Below, piece after piece: positions 43,335 to 52,369 of a stretch of 64,000 nt of DNA. The position numbers and the translations under genes are program-made. The stretch is from Klebsiella pneumoniae. GTDB lineage: Bacteria; Verrucomicrobiota; Verrucomicrobiia; Limisphaerales; SXTU01. Each line of letters opens with the position of its first letter. The first letter of the stretch is position 1. The notes under the pieces were generated by a model that was not told where the DNA came from, did not search any database, and saw only the letters and a program-made list of their open reading frames with translations. The stretch spans positions 1-64,000 of the forward strand of contig CALQJI020000007.1 in assembly GCA_943330855.2 (NCBI GenBank), given 5' to 3'.

Positions 43335-43500
43335 CTTGGCACCCGGAGCGCGGCCCGCCGGGCCGCTTTGCGCGGGGAGGTAATCTACGGTTGAGTAACC
43401 CGGCTGCGAGCGCCGTGCGTGCAAAGCGGGCGGGACGCCCGCGCCGTGCCGGTGTCGTTCGAAGGTAGCTTCAAGATACGCCCGCTTTGCCCCGTGCAGG
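43335..43500. repeat. GC-rich inverted-repeat region after the PhoD-like gene
   Basis: CCCGGAGCGCGGCCCGCCGG and, about 80 bases on, GCAAAGCGGGCGGGACGCCC then GCGCC form imperfect inverted repeats; GCCGCTTTGC is inverted as GCAAAGCGGG and again as CCCGCTTTGC near 43480. The style resembles the family A ends. It separates the convergent PhoD-like and DUF1501 genes. Confidence 0.55.
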
Positions 43501-43547
43501 GCCAGTCGTCGCCGCATTCGTCTTTCTTCGCGAGCCGGTTGCCGGGT

Positions 43548-44831
43548 TCACCCCCACAACCCCTTCAGCTTCTCCTTCTCCGTCAGCCCGAGCGGGAACT
43601 TCTTCGCGTGCGCGTGCGTGGCGATGCCCGCGTATTCGCGCAACGCCTCGTGGATGTGCTCGGGGCGGACCTTGATGCCCTTGTCCTTGTCGAGCGCGAG
43701 CGTGGCCGGGTTCAGGTTCACGCCGAACTGCTTGTCGTCCGTCGCGCCGATGACGCGGTTGCCCTTGATGCCGGGGCCGAGGAACATGATGGAGCCGATG
43801 GACCAGTGGTCCTTGCCGTTGCCCTTGTTGTAGTTCGGCGTGCGGCCCATCTCGCTCTGGATGACGATGACCAGTTTGTCGCGAATCTTCAGCGCCTCGG
43901 CCCGGCGGATGACGTAGGCAATGCCCGCGAGAAACTCCGGGATGAGCTTCATCTGGTCCACGTCGTTGTTCTGATGGCTGTCGAATTGGCCGATGCTCAA
44001 GTTCGCCGAGACGCACACGCCAGCCTTGAACGACGCCAGCGCAATCTCCGCCTGTTGCGCGAGTCGCTCCTTCGGCACGCTGCTCGGGATGTGCGGCGTG
44101 ACGCGCGCCATTGCCTTCGAGTTCACCTGCGCGGCGTAGAGCATGGACTCGGCGCGTTCCTGGCGGGGGAGAAGCGTCGTGGCCGCGCGGGCTTCGCGTT
44201 GTTCCGCCAGCGCCCGCTCGATGCGCGCGAGGGCGAAGTCTTCGTGATACGGCGACTTCACGTTGCCTTCGATGTGGTCGGCGTTCGCGATTTTCTGGAG
44301 CGACGGCAGGTAAGGCACGCGCGACATCGCCACGACATTGCCGGTGGCCGAGTAGTTGCCGAACGTGAGGAACGACAGCGGGCACGTCGGCCCCTTCGCA
44401 GCAGCGACGAGCGCGGCGAAGGTCGGGTAAGCCATGCTGTCGAGCTTGCCCGTGGCCATGTAGCGCGCGCCGGGGGAGTGGTTGTTCACCGAGTAGTCGA
44501 GGCCGTTGAACGTGAGCAGCTCGCTGCCGAACTCGCCGTAGAACTCCTCGTTGCTCATGCCGCCGGTCTTGTGCTTGTCCGTCGGCGCGAACTTGTGCGC
44601 GCCCTTCGTGAGGATGTCGCCTTCCTTGTAGAGGCGGTTCATTTCGTTGATGCCCTTGGGGTCCATCAAGTAGGTCGTGTCCCAGCCGCCCGAGGCATTG
44701 AAGACGAGGTAGAACGGCCCCTCGTAAGGCGGCTCTTCCTTCACCGCCGCGCGCACGAGCGAGGTCATGCCGCCGGGGCAGGTGAAGCCGAGTCCGGCGA
44801 GGGCGCAGAGTTTTAGGAAGTCACGTCTCAT
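43548..44831 (-). CDS. DUF1501 family protein, third copy
   Basis: A 427-residue DUF1501 protein. A short export signal MRRDFLKLCALAGLGFTCPG starts it. Motifs include YLVFNASGGWDTTYLMDPKG, IGQFDSHQNND, VIVIQSEMGRTPNYNKGNGKDHWSIG (in part SEMGRTPNYN and KDHWSIGSIMFLG) and a late AHAKKFPLGL. It is transcribed after the heme-binding gene at 45018-47363, from which a family A repeat separates it; paired DUF1501 and cytochrome-like genes are the normal arrangement. Confidence 0.9.
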   Translation of the reverse strand: MRRDFLKLCALAGLGFTCPGGMTSLVRAAVKEEPPYEGPFYLVFNASGGWDTTYLMDPKGINEMNRLYKEGDILTKGAHKFAPTDKHKTGGMSNEEFYGEFGSELLTFNGLDYSVNNHSPGARYMATGKLDSMAYPTFAALVAAAKGPTCPLSFLTFGNYSATGNVVAMSRVPYLPSLQKIANADHIEGNVKSPYHEDFALARIERALAEQREARAATTLLPRQERAESMLYAAQVNSKAMARVTPHIPSSVPKERLAQQAEIALASFKAGVCVSANLSIGQFDSHQNNDVDQMKLIPEFLAGIAYVIRRAEALKIRDKLVIVIQSEMGRTPNYNKGNGKDHWSIGSIMFLGPGIKGNRVIGATDDKQFGVNLNPATLALDKDKGIKVRPEHIHEALREYAGIATHAHAKKFPLGLTEKEKLKGLWG

Positions 44832-44899
44832 GGTTGGGGTGGGGAAAGGGTTGCCCGCGACTCACGCGAATCCGCGCGAATGGGGAGAGACACTGCGTT

Positions 44900-44974
44900 T
44901 GGAGCGCGGACGCCCACGTCCGCAGCCTGCAGCTCGTTGACCGAGAGTGCTACGGACGTAGGCGTCCGCGCTCC
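44900..44974. repeat. Family A palindrome between the heme protein gene and the DUF1501 gene
   Basis: Left arm TGGAGCGCGGACGCCCACGT then CCGCAGC; right arm TACGGACGTAGGCGTCCGCG then CTCC. It sits within a presumed two-gene transcript. Confidence 0.9.
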
Positions 44975-45017
44975 CCGTCCTTCGGCATTCGCGGTGATTC
45001 GCGTGATTCGCGGGCCG

Positions 45018-47363
45018 TCACTCATACAAGAACTCCTGCTGCCGCAGCAGATACGTCACCACCGCCCGCCACGCGCGCACCGTGTAGTTCGGGTCTGGCA
45101 CCGGCGCGACCAGCCCTTGGCGGCAGGAGTAATTCTCCTGCTTGTCGAAGTTCTTCTTCTCCGCTGCATCGCTCACGATACCGGCGAAGAGCTGGTAAGT
45201 GCGCTCCACTTCCGCTGAGTCCGGCTTGTCCAGGCGACCCAGCACACGTTGATGCAAATGGATGATAGCGCCACGAATCTTCGCGTCGGCTTCAGGCGAA
45301 ACGCCCGGCACCACATCCGGCTCGATGTTCGGGAAAAGCTTCCGGTCGCTCGGCGCACGACTGAAGTCCAACGCCGTCTGCTTGCACGCGACATCGTTCG
45401 CGAGGATGCGTTGAATCGCACCCATCGCGCCGCTCGGGTCGGTGGCGCGCTCGGTGACCTCCTTCGAGTCAATGCCGCCGTAGAGCATGTCCAGCCCACC
45501 GTCCCCGCGCCTCAAGCGCCCCCAGCCCTTGCCGAACACCGCCGCCACCTTCCGCTCCACCTGCTCCGGCGCGAGCATCCGCACGACCCCGAGGTCGTCC
45601 AACTCCGCCCGCCGCGCGGGATTCGCCGCAGCCGTCGCCAGCCCATCAGCACGGTAGAAGTCCGAGGCCACCCAGTCCTTGAGCACTTGCTTGAAGTTAA
45701 AACCCGTCGCCGCAAACCGCGTCGCGATGCCCTCCACCAGCCTCCGTTGCTCCGCATACGCGCGACGCTTCGCAGCAAACAACGAGTCTTCCAAGTCCTT
45801 CGGCGGCAGCAACACCTTGCGCCCCGTCAGCACATAGTAAGCGTGTTCGACCATTGCCACCGCGAAGCGCGGGTCCTTCGCGGTGCGCTCGCCCAACCAT
45901 TGAAGCGAGCGCCAGCGTTCCGCACCCGGCAGGTCTTCACCCTCATAGCCGGGCGTGAACATATCCGTGAACCACCCGCCCTTGCGCTTCCCGTAAACCC
46001 CCGCGTCTGCGAAGCGCCAGTAGTCCTGAAACAGCCCCGCCACCGGGTCAATCGTCTTGTGACACACCACACACTCGCTCGCCTGCATCGTGGGATTCTC
46101 GAACTTCGCCGAAACCGCCGCCGCATCCCCCACCCGCGCCGCGAGCTCCAGCACATCAATGCCGAGGAAATGCAGGAAGTAAACGCGCGCCCGCTGCCGG
46201 TTGCGGTTCGTCTCCGTCGTCGGATAGCGCGTGAGATACTGGAACGTGCCCAGCAGCCCTGCATGCGGATACGCACCCGTCGCGGAGTCCTGGTTCTCCC
46301 CTTTGCTGCGACCCGTGAGCGCCTTGAGCTTCACCGGGATGAACTCGAACGGGTCCGTGGGGTCCTTGAACTTATCCTTCACCTCCTCGTAAATCCCGTA
46401 ACCCCGCGCCCCGTAGGGCGACACCATGAAGTAGTCCGCCGTGACCAGCTCCGTGAACGCCCGCTCGTTGCGCACGATGTGCTCCACCAGCTTCATCGGC
46501 TCGGCGAGCAGCGCCTTGCGATAATCATCCGCGAGTTTATAGCCCGCCTTCTGCCGCTCCTTCGCGTCCTGGATGGGCGCGAGGAACTCCTGGTTCAAGT
46601 TCGTGTTCTGATACCACCCGCGCGACTTCTCGAAGTGCTCGTAAGACAGCACCGACTGGTCCGGATTCCCATCCACCCCCAGCGTGAGGAAAATGTCATT
46701 GAACCCCTCGCGCAGCCGGTCATAGAACGCGTCCTCCTTCAGCAGCGCATCCAACAACGTCGGCAAACCCACCTTCCCCACCGTCGCCAACTCCGCCTCC
46801 GTCGGCAGCCGCCCCGCGAGCTGAAGCGTGACGCGCCGCAGCAGCCGCTGCTGATCCAGCATCACCACTCCGGCGAAGAACGGCGGCGCATTCTTCTCCT
46901 CCGCCACTGCGCCCGCGACCTTCGCCGCCGCTGGCGCGTTCACGCGCCGCACAAACTCCGCGAGCACCTTGTGCCCCGCCGAGTCCGGCTTGAGCGCTTC
47001 CTTGCCGCCGTGCTTGACCTTGCCCGTGGACTTGAGGAGCAGGCGCGTGGAGTTGCCCTCCTTCACCTGTGCCATCGCCGCAAACGCCGCGCGATTGAAC
47101 CGCAGCGCCTCGACGCGGCTGGCCCCCGTCAAGCGGGCCGGGTCGCGCAACACGAGCTTGGAATCCTCCGCATCGCCGCCGCTCTTGTGGCACTTGAGAC
47201 AGCTCTCCGCCGCGACCTTGGCCCAGACCTCCTCCACGAAGTAGTCATCCAACGCCGAGCACCCCGCCCCGCTGTAAGGTTTTAGTTCTGCCGCCTGCGT
47301 CCTCCCCGCCAGCGAGACAAGCAGCAGCAATAAACAGTAAAAACAACGCACAATCAGGTTCAT
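45018..47363 (-). CDS. Large secreted heme-binding protein (DUF1592/DUF1588-type, cytochrome-like)
   Basis: A 781-residue exported protein. The start at 47363 yields a signal peptide (MNLIVRCFYCLLLLLVSLAG); an earlier ATG at 47399 would add 12 residues. A cytochrome c motif CLKCH lies near residue 55, and a second, VVCHKTIDPVAGLFQDYW, marks the DUF1588-like module; the segment RRVTLQLAGRLPTEAEL resembles the planctomycete DUF1549/1592 families. It ends RAWRAVVTYLLRQQEFLYE. Function is unknown; genes of this class accompany DUF1501 proteins, as here. Confidence 0.83.
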   Translation of the reverse strand: MNLIVRCFYCLLLLLVSLAGRTQAAELKPYSGAGCSALDDYFVEEVWAKVAAESCLKCHKSGGDAEDSKLVLRDPARLTGASRVEALRFNRAAFAAMAQVKEGNSTRLLLKSTGKVKHGGKEALKPDSAGHKVLAEFVRRVNAPAAAKVAGAVAEEKNAPPFFAGVVMLDQQRLLRRVTLQLAGRLPTEAELATVGKVGLPTLLDALLKEDAFYDRLREGFNDIFLTLGVDGNPDQSVLSYEHFEKSRGWYQNTNLNQEFLAPIQDAKERQKAGYKLADDYRKALLAEPMKLVEHIVRNERAFTELVTADYFMVSPYGARGYGIYEEVKDKFKDPTDPFEFIPVKLKALTGRSKGENQDSATGAYPHAGLLGTFQYLTRYPTTETNRNRQRARVYFLHFLGIDVLELAARVGDAAAVSAKFENPTMQASECVVCHKTIDPVAGLFQDYWRFADAGVYGKRKGGWFTDMFTPGYEGEDLPGAERWRSLQWLGERTAKDPRFAVAMVEHAYYVLTGRKVLLPPKDLEDSLFAAKRRAYAEQRRLVEGIATRFAATGFNFKQVLKDWVASDFYRADGLATAAANPARRAELDDLGVVRMLAPEQVERKVAAVFGKGWGRLRRGDGGLDMLYGGIDSKEVTERATDPSGAMGAIQRILANDVACKQTALDFSRAPSDRKLFPNIEPDVVPGVSPEADAKIRGAIIHLHQRVLGRLDKPDSAEVERTYQLFAGIVSDAAEKKNFDKQENYSCRQGLVAPVPDPNYTVRAWRAVVTYLLRQQEFLYE

Positions 47364-47467
47364 CAGCGGTGTTTTGGACGCAGGCGAAGGCTGGTCCATC
47401 GCAAGTTTCTGCGGACGGCAGCCCCTGCGTTCTTCGGCGCAAGCACGCGCCCAGACCTCCCGTGCTT

Positions 47468-47607
47468 TCACCCTCACCCCGGCCCTCTCCCTCCGAGGGA
47501 GAGGGAGGCGCTTCGTCGCCTGCTCGTGTCTCCGTGCGCACTCGATTGCAGACGCGCGGACGGCGTGGCCCCCTCTCCCAGCTGGAGAGGGCTGGGGGTG
47601 AGGGAGA
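47468..47607. repeat. Family B palindromic repeat, upstream of the heme-binding gene
   Basis: Left end CCCTCACCCCGGCCCTCTCC and right end GGAGAGGGCTGGGGGTGAGG are inverted; the left also contains a hairpin CCCTCCGAGGGAGAGGG. This copy is about 140 bp, similar to the 135 bp in feoB. Confidence 0.85.
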
Positions 47608-47643
47608 ACAGCACGAACTGGCGGAGAACAGCACGAACTGGCC
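47604..47643. repeat. 20-bp tandem duplication
   Basis: GAGAACAGCACGAACTGGCG is followed at once by the same 20 bases with one change at the last position. It looks like a recent slippage duplication. Confidence 0.9.
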
Positions 47644-47707
47644 GCACGGCTGCAAGAAACTGAGCTGCGCTGCAACATGGCTGGGCTCATCCCGGTATTG
47701 TCCATCC

Positions 47708-47792
47708 CGGCCCAGGGCCGTAGCCGCCGAGGGGAGGTGGCGGATTCGGTTGGGCTCGGCCAGCTCCGCCTCCTGACTTCGGCGGCTACGGG
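47708..47792. repeat. Inverted repeat with CGTAGCCGCCGA ends (family H)
   Basis: GCCGTAGCCGCCGAGGGGAG at the left is inverted as CTCCTGACTTCGGCGGCTAC at the right. A half copy is at 36003-36030. Together with the two repeats before it, it makes up the 430-base gap 47364-47793, which holds no gene. Confidence 0.8.
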
Positions 47793-47793
47793 C

Positions 47794-49746
47794 TTACGGC
47801 GTCGCTGGCGAGGTGACCTTGTCGCCGAGGCGGAAGAACTGCCAGAAGGCGTCGAGCTGCTTGGCGGTGTCGCCGCCGAGCACGTCGGGCAGGGGGCTGG
47901 CGCCGTCGTCCTGGAAGTAGACGGGCATCTTCGTCTGGGGCTCGATGCGCAGCGGGTTGCGCATCCAGCGCTCATAGTAGGGGCGTTGCAGCCGCGCCAC
48001 GGGATACGCGAAGTTGATGCCCTCGCTCTCGAAGACTTGGGCCGCCTTCACCGCGCCGACGCTGTGACAGGAGATGCACGAGAAGCCGCCATCCACGCCG
48101 ATGAGCTTCTGCCCCACCTTCGCAAGCTCGGCGTCGAGCGGCGGCTCGGCGGGCGTCTGCGGCGGGTAGCCGTGGGTCATCGCCAGACCGGTGGCGAAGT
48201 GGGCCGCGTATTTCGGAAACGCCGGCATGCGGTGCGCGAGCCAGTGACGGGGCTTGTAGGGCACGTCGCCCGCGATGAACTGCGCCATCCACTCGGGCTT
48301 GAGCTTGCCCCCGAGCTTCTCGTAGCTGGTGAAGCCGTCGAGTTGCCCGTGGCAACTGGTGCAGTTCAGGTTCCGCGCCTGCCGGTCGGCAAACTCGACG
48401 GGGACGTGCCGCTTCAATGAGGTGCGGTCCGTGGCCGCGAAGGCTTGCAGGGCCGCGCGCTCGGCTTTAGCGAACGCGAAGTGCGGGGCTTTGCCGGCGG
48501 GGGCTTCGGCGAGACAGCCGGTGGCCCACTGCGCAGCGGCGAGCGCGGCGAGGGGTTTGGTTTTGAATTGGTTGTCGAGCTTGAGGGTGTGGCAGTTGAG
48601 GCAGCCGCTGGTTTGCACGAGCTGCTTGCCGCGCGCGAGGAGGGCGTCGTCGGTGGGGGGCCCCGGCTGCTTCACCATCGGCGCGAGGGAGGAGAGGAAG
48701 CCCGCGATTTGCTCGGCCTCGCCGTCCTTGAAACTGAACTTCGGCATCCGGGTCCAAGCGTAGTGCGCGCCGGGGTTTTTTACGAAGTCGAGGAGCGCGG
48801 CCGGGGGGAACTTGGCGTTGACGTGGGTGAGGTTGAGCTTCTTGGCGTCGTTGTCGCCGAGGTCGGGGAGGTTGTGACAGCCGGTGCAGTGGAGCGCTTC
48901 GACGAGCTTCTTCGCGGCCTCGATGCTCTCGTCATCGCGCTTCAACTCACCCGTCGGGGCCGGGCCGGTCTGGGACGCGAGGAAGGCGGCGATGGCCTGG
49001 GCGTCGGCTGGCGCCGTCGGGCCGTGGAGGAGCTTGGGCATGGTGGCGTTGGGGCGCTGCGCCTTCGGGTCGAGAATCCAATTTGCCATCCAGCCGAAGT
49101 GCCGACGCGTGCCGATGCCCTCGAAGCTCGGCGCGTCCATCGTCAGTTCGGGCGCGCCCACCTCCGTGGTGTGGCACTTCGCGCAGCGGGCTTCGAAGAA
49201 CGTCTCGCGCCCGAGCCGCAGCGTGTTCTGTTGCGCGAGGGGCTCGTTGCCGACGGCGCGGTTCAACATCCCGAGATGGATGGGCTCCCACAGCGGACCC
49301 TTCTCCGACCACAGCAGCTTGAGCATCGCATCGCCGGTGGTGGGGCTGGTGAAGGTGACCTTGAGTGCGTTGTTGCCCTTGGTGAGGCGGACGGGCTTGG
49401 TGGGTTCGCTGGCTTTCTTCCCGTCGCCAGCGAACTCGAGGATGGTGTTCGTGCCGAGCTCGACCTTCACCGCGCCGTTGGCCTCGACCTTGAAGAGATA
49501 GTCGCCGCGCAGGTCCACGGAGATGAAGCCGGTGAAGGTGGCGGTGAACTTGCCCGCGCTGAGGAAGGGCGTGGGGGGCTGACCGGCGGGGACGTAAAGC
49601 CAGACGTTCGGCGCAGCAGTGGTGTCGCTCGCGGCCCCGACGGTGTAAGTGAGCGCGAGTCCCGGCTCGGTCTTCACGGGTTGGGCGAGGGCGGCGGCGG
49701 CGAGGGCGGCGGCGGCGAACAAGCTGCGGAGAATGTGATGGGTCAT
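47794..49746 (-). CDS. Secreted multiheme cytochrome c with PA14-like domain
   Basis: A 650-residue exported protein (signal MTHHILRSLFAAAALAAAALA, start 49746). Residues about 25-150 form a beta-rich domain with GFISVDLRGDYLFKVEANG and NNALKVTFTSP, similar to PA14 domains. Five CxxCH heme motifs follow: CAKCH, CTGCH, CLNCH, CTSCH, CISCH. Methionines in RMPKFSF, TKMPVYF and NATMPKLL could be axial ligands. It is probably a periplasmic electron carrier or part of a larger secreted redox complex. A long repeat-filled gap separates it from the downstream heme protein gene. Confidence 0.87.
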   Translation of the reverse strand: MTHHILRSLFAAAALAAAALAQPVKTEPGLALTYTVGAASDTTAAPNVWLYVPAGQPPTPFLSAGKFTATFTGFISVDLRGDYLFKVEANGAVKVELGTNTILEFAGDGKKASEPTKPVRLTKGNNALKVTFTSPTTGDAMLKLLWSEKGPLWEPIHLGMLNRAVGNEPLAQQNTLRLGRETFFEARCAKCHTTEVGAPELTMDAPSFEGIGTRRHFGWMANWILDPKAQRPNATMPKLLHGPTAPADAQAIAAFLASQTGPAPTGELKRDDESIEAAKKLVEALHCTGCHNLPDLGDNDAKKLNLTHVNAKFPPAALLDFVKNPGAHYAWTRMPKFSFKDGEAEQIAGFLSSLAPMVKQPGPPTDDALLARGKQLVQTSGCLNCHTLKLDNQFKTKPLAALAAAQWATGCLAEAPAGKAPHFAFAKAERAALQAFAATDRTSLKRHVPVEFADRQARNLNCTSCHGQLDGFTSYEKLGGKLKPEWMAQFIAGDVPYKPRHWLAHRMPAFPKYAAHFATGLAMTHGYPPQTPAEPPLDAELAKVGQKLIGVDGGFSCISCHSVGAVKAAQVFESEGINFAYPVARLQRPYYERWMRNPLRIEPQTKMPVYFQDDGASPLPDVLGGDTAKQLDAFWQFFRLGDKVTSPATP

Positions 49747-49810
49747 CGTGTTGGGCGTGCGGTTAGGCGAAACGCTCGGAGGGTTGTAGCGATTTCCGAG
49801 GCGGTGACAA

Positions 49811-49920
49811 GCGCGGGAGAGCGGCCTGCCAGTCCGCAGCGGGTGATTCGCGCGAGGGCGTGGGAGTTCACAGCCCGCAGACTTCGAGCGGCTGCTGCGG
49901 GCTGGACGCCCGCGCTCCGG
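49811..49920. repeat. Imperfect inverted repeat with GCGGG/CCGCGCTCC ends
   Basis: GCGCGGGAGAGCGGCCTGCC then AGTCCGCAGC is roughly inverted as GCTGCTGCGGGCTGGACGCC then CGCGCTCC. The ends recall family A. It lies in the divergent region between the cytochrome and the carbonic anhydrase. Confidence 0.55.
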
Positions 49921-50011
49921 GTCGCAAGGGGTTCGTGGGCGAGATGCTCCACCGCACCCGGCACTGTTTTCCTTGGCGCGTATCGCGGCAGCGGCCAGAC
50001 TCCACGCCATT

Positions 50012-50659
50012 ATGCATCGGCTTATCGAAGGCGTTCATCGCTTCCAGTCCGAAGAGTTCGGCGCGTATCGCGGACTCTTCCAGCGGCTTTCCCGCGAAGG
50101 GCAGAAGCCGCACACGCTCTTCATCACCTGCTCGGACTCGCGCGTGTTGGCGGAGCTCATCACGCAGAGCCAGCCGGGGGATTTGTTCGTCGTAAAGAAC
50201 GTCGGGAACATCGTCCCGCCCGCGGGCGTGACCGGCACGACGAACTCCACCGCCGCCGCGATCGAGTTCGCCGTGGCCACGCTCGAAGTCAGCGACATCG
50301 TGGTGTGTGGCCATTCGCAGTGCGGCGCGATGCAGGCGCTGCTGGAAGGGTTGCCGCAGCCGGCTGAAATGCCGCATCTGGCGGAGTGGCTCCAGGTCGC
50401 GCGGCCGGTGCAGGAGCTGATCGCGCGGGGCTATCAGCATCTCCAAGCGGAGGCGCGGGTGAACTTGGCCGCCGAGGAGAATGTGCTCTTCGCCATCGAG
50501 AATCTGAAGACTTACCCCGTGGTGCAAACGCGCCTGGCGAATGGCTCGTTGCACCTGCACGGCTGGTTCTTCGAGATCGCCACGGCGGAGTTGTTTGCCT
50601 TCAACCCGGAGACGAAGCAGTTCGAGCCGTTCGTCCGGCCGGGACAGACGCCGCCTTGA
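50012..50659 (+). CDS. Beta-class carbonic anhydrase
   Basis: A 215-residue zinc enzyme interconverting CO2 and bicarbonate. Zinc ligands and catalytic dyad are visible: C40-x-D42-x-R44 in ITCSDSR, and H101, C104 in CGHSQCGAM. The start MHRLIEGVHRFQ at 50012 fits the family; an upstream GTG-type extension is not conserved. It stands 34 bases before the ROK-like gene. Confidence 0.95.
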   Translation: MHRLIEGVHRFQSEEFGAYRGLFQRLSREGQKPHTLFITCSDSRVLAELITQSQPGDLFVVKNVGNIVPPAGVTGTTNSTAAAIEFAVATLEVSDIVVCGHSQCGAMQALLEGLPQPAEMPHLAEWLQVARPVQELIARGYQHLQAEARVNLAAEENVLFAIENLKTYPVVQTRLANGSLHLHGWFFEIATAELFAFNPETKQFEPFVRPGQTPP

Positions 50660-50692
50660 ACCGCGCGCCGCGCACCGCTACAACCGGCGCGC

Positions 50693-52123
50693 ATGAACAT
50701 CAATCGCGGCCTCCCGCTCCCCGCCCCGCGCGTCACGCCGGTGCTCGACCCGGCCTTCCGCCCCGCTGCCCTCGCTCGCCACGCCTTCCAAGCCGCCGTG
50801 CGCGCTACCGGCCAGGCCGTGCCCTTCACCATCGCGTTGGAGCAGGCGGATGGGTCGGTCTTTCATCACCGCACGGAACTCGCGCCCACCGGCCACGCGT
50901 TGGCGGCGGCGAACTTCAGCCACATCGAACGGCTCGCGAAGTTTCTGCTGTGGCAACGCGGCGGCTGGCGTTTTTGGCTGGCAGCGGTCAGCGGGGAGCA
51001 GACAGCGGTCGGCTCATTGGCGGCGCAGCTTCAGGCGCACTTCCGCGATACTGCCACGGGCAGGTTCGACTCCCACCTCATCGGCGAACGCGTCTATGAC
51101 CGGCCCATCGAAGTCGTCGCGTGCGAGGCCGCGAGCCTGCCGCCCGAGCGCGCGAACGTGCAGCCGCTCGGGCGCAATCTCGACGGCTGCCGCATCGGCT
51201 TCGACCTCGGCGGCAGCGACCGGAAAGTCGCCGCCGTGCAGGACGGCAAGGTCGTCTTCAGCGAGGAGACGGTGTGGGACCCCTACTTCCACCCCGACCC
51301 GCAGTATCACTTCGACGGCATCATGGACTCCATCCGCAAGGCCGCCGCGCACCTCCCGCGCGTGGACGCCATCGGGGCCAGCGCAGCGGGCGTGTATGTG
51401 AACAACCACGTGAAGGTCGCCTCGCTCTTCCGGGGCGTCGCGCCGGACGTGTTCAACGCACGAGTGAAGGACCTCTTCCTCGAAGTGCAGCGGGCGTGCC
51501 ACGGCGTGCCGCTGGAAGTTGCGAACGACGGCGAAGTCACCGCGCTCGCGGGCTCAATGTCGCTCGGCGTGAACGGCGTGCTGGGCATCGCGATGGGCAC
51601 CAGCCAAGCCGTCGGCTACGTCACTCCGAGCGGGAACATCACGACTTGGTTGAGCGAACTCGCCTTCGCGCCCGTGGATTACAATCCCGCTGCCGCGTGC
51701 GACGAGTGGAGCGGTGATTACGGCGTGGGCGCACAATACTTCTCCCAGCAAGCGGTCGGCCGGCTGCTGCCCGTCTCGGGCATCGAGACCGACGCGAAGC
51801 TGCCGCTGCCCGAGCAGCTCAAGCTCGTGCAGTCGCTGATGCAGGTCGGGGATGTGCGCGCGCGGAAGATTTACGAGACGCTCGGCACTTACCTCGGCTA
51901 CGCACTCGCGCACTACGCGGACTTCTACGACTTCAACCACCTGCTCATCCTCGGGCGCGTTACCAGTGGCACCGGCGGCGATGTCATTATCGCGGGCGCG
52001 AAGGAGGTGTTGCAGGCGGAGTTCCCTGCGCTGGCCGCGCGGCTCCAGTTCCATGTGCCGGACGAACAGGACAAGCGCCACGGGCAGGCGGTCGCGGCAG
52101 CGAGCTTGCCGAAGCTGCGATGA
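50693..52123 (+). CDS. ROK/BadF-like ASKHA-fold protein, possible sugar kinase
   Basis: A 476-residue protein. The phosphate-binding loop of ROK kinases appears at IGFDLGGSDRKVAAVQDGKV around residue 165, with a second lobe having VANDGEVTALAGS, GVLGIAMGTSQAVGYV and LGRVTSGTGGDVI as adenosine/phosphate motifs. The first 150 residues are extra compared with the usual 300-residue ROK protein and have no recognised domain. Sugar phosphorylation is a guess; an activator ATPase is possible. Confidence 0.7.
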   Translation: MNINRGLPLPAPRVTPVLDPAFRPAALARHAFQAAVRATGQAVPFTIALEQADGSVFHHRTELAPTGHALAAANFSHIERLAKFLLWQRGGWRFWLAAVSGEQTAVGSLAAQLQAHFRDTATGRFDSHLIGERVYDRPIEVVACEAASLPPERANVQPLGRNLDGCRIGFDLGGSDRKVAAVQDGKVVFSEETVWDPYFHPDPQYHFDGIMDSIRKAAAHLPRVDAIGASAAGVYVNNHVKVASLFRGVAPDVFNARVKDLFLEVQRACHGVPLEVANDGEVTALAGSMSLGVNGVLGIAMGTSQAVGYVTPSGNITTWLSELAFAPVDYNPAAACDEWSGDYGVGAQYFSQQAVGRLLPVSGIETDAKLPLPEQLKLVQSLMQVGDVRARKIYETLGTYLGYALAHYADFYDFNHLLILGRVTSGTGGDVIIAGAKEVLQAEFPALAARLQFHVPDEQDKRHGQAVAAASLPKLR

Positions 52124-52124
52124 G

Positions 52125-52196
52125 TGGAGCGCGAACGCCCAGGTCCGCAGTCCAACGGTAGGTCGCAGCTCTTGCGGACGTGGGCGTCCGCGCCCC
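52125..52196. repeat. Family A palindrome after the ROK-like gene
   Basis: Left arm TGGAGCGCGAACGCCCAGGT then CCGCAG; right arm TTGCGGACGTGGGCGTCCGC then GCCCC. It begins one base after the stop codon of the preceding gene. This copy is the most diverged of the five. Confidence 0.85.
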
Positions 52197-52369
52197 GTTG
52201 GACGGGCGCATCCCGGCTTCTTGAAAACGTGCGGAGTCTCGCTGGCTGCGAAATCCCCCGCTCCCCTTGCGCCCTGCAAGAAACTGAGATGTGCCCCAGA
52301 AGCCCAGCGGCTAGATTTCCACCCACTTCTCCGGGTTCCCTCCAAGCTGCAAACCGAAATCCAAGGAAA

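Noticed and set aside
16024-52196. Treating family A palindromes as ordinary rho-independent terminators
   Set aside because: They lack T-runs after the stem and occur also inside apparent operons, so repeat elements are the better description.
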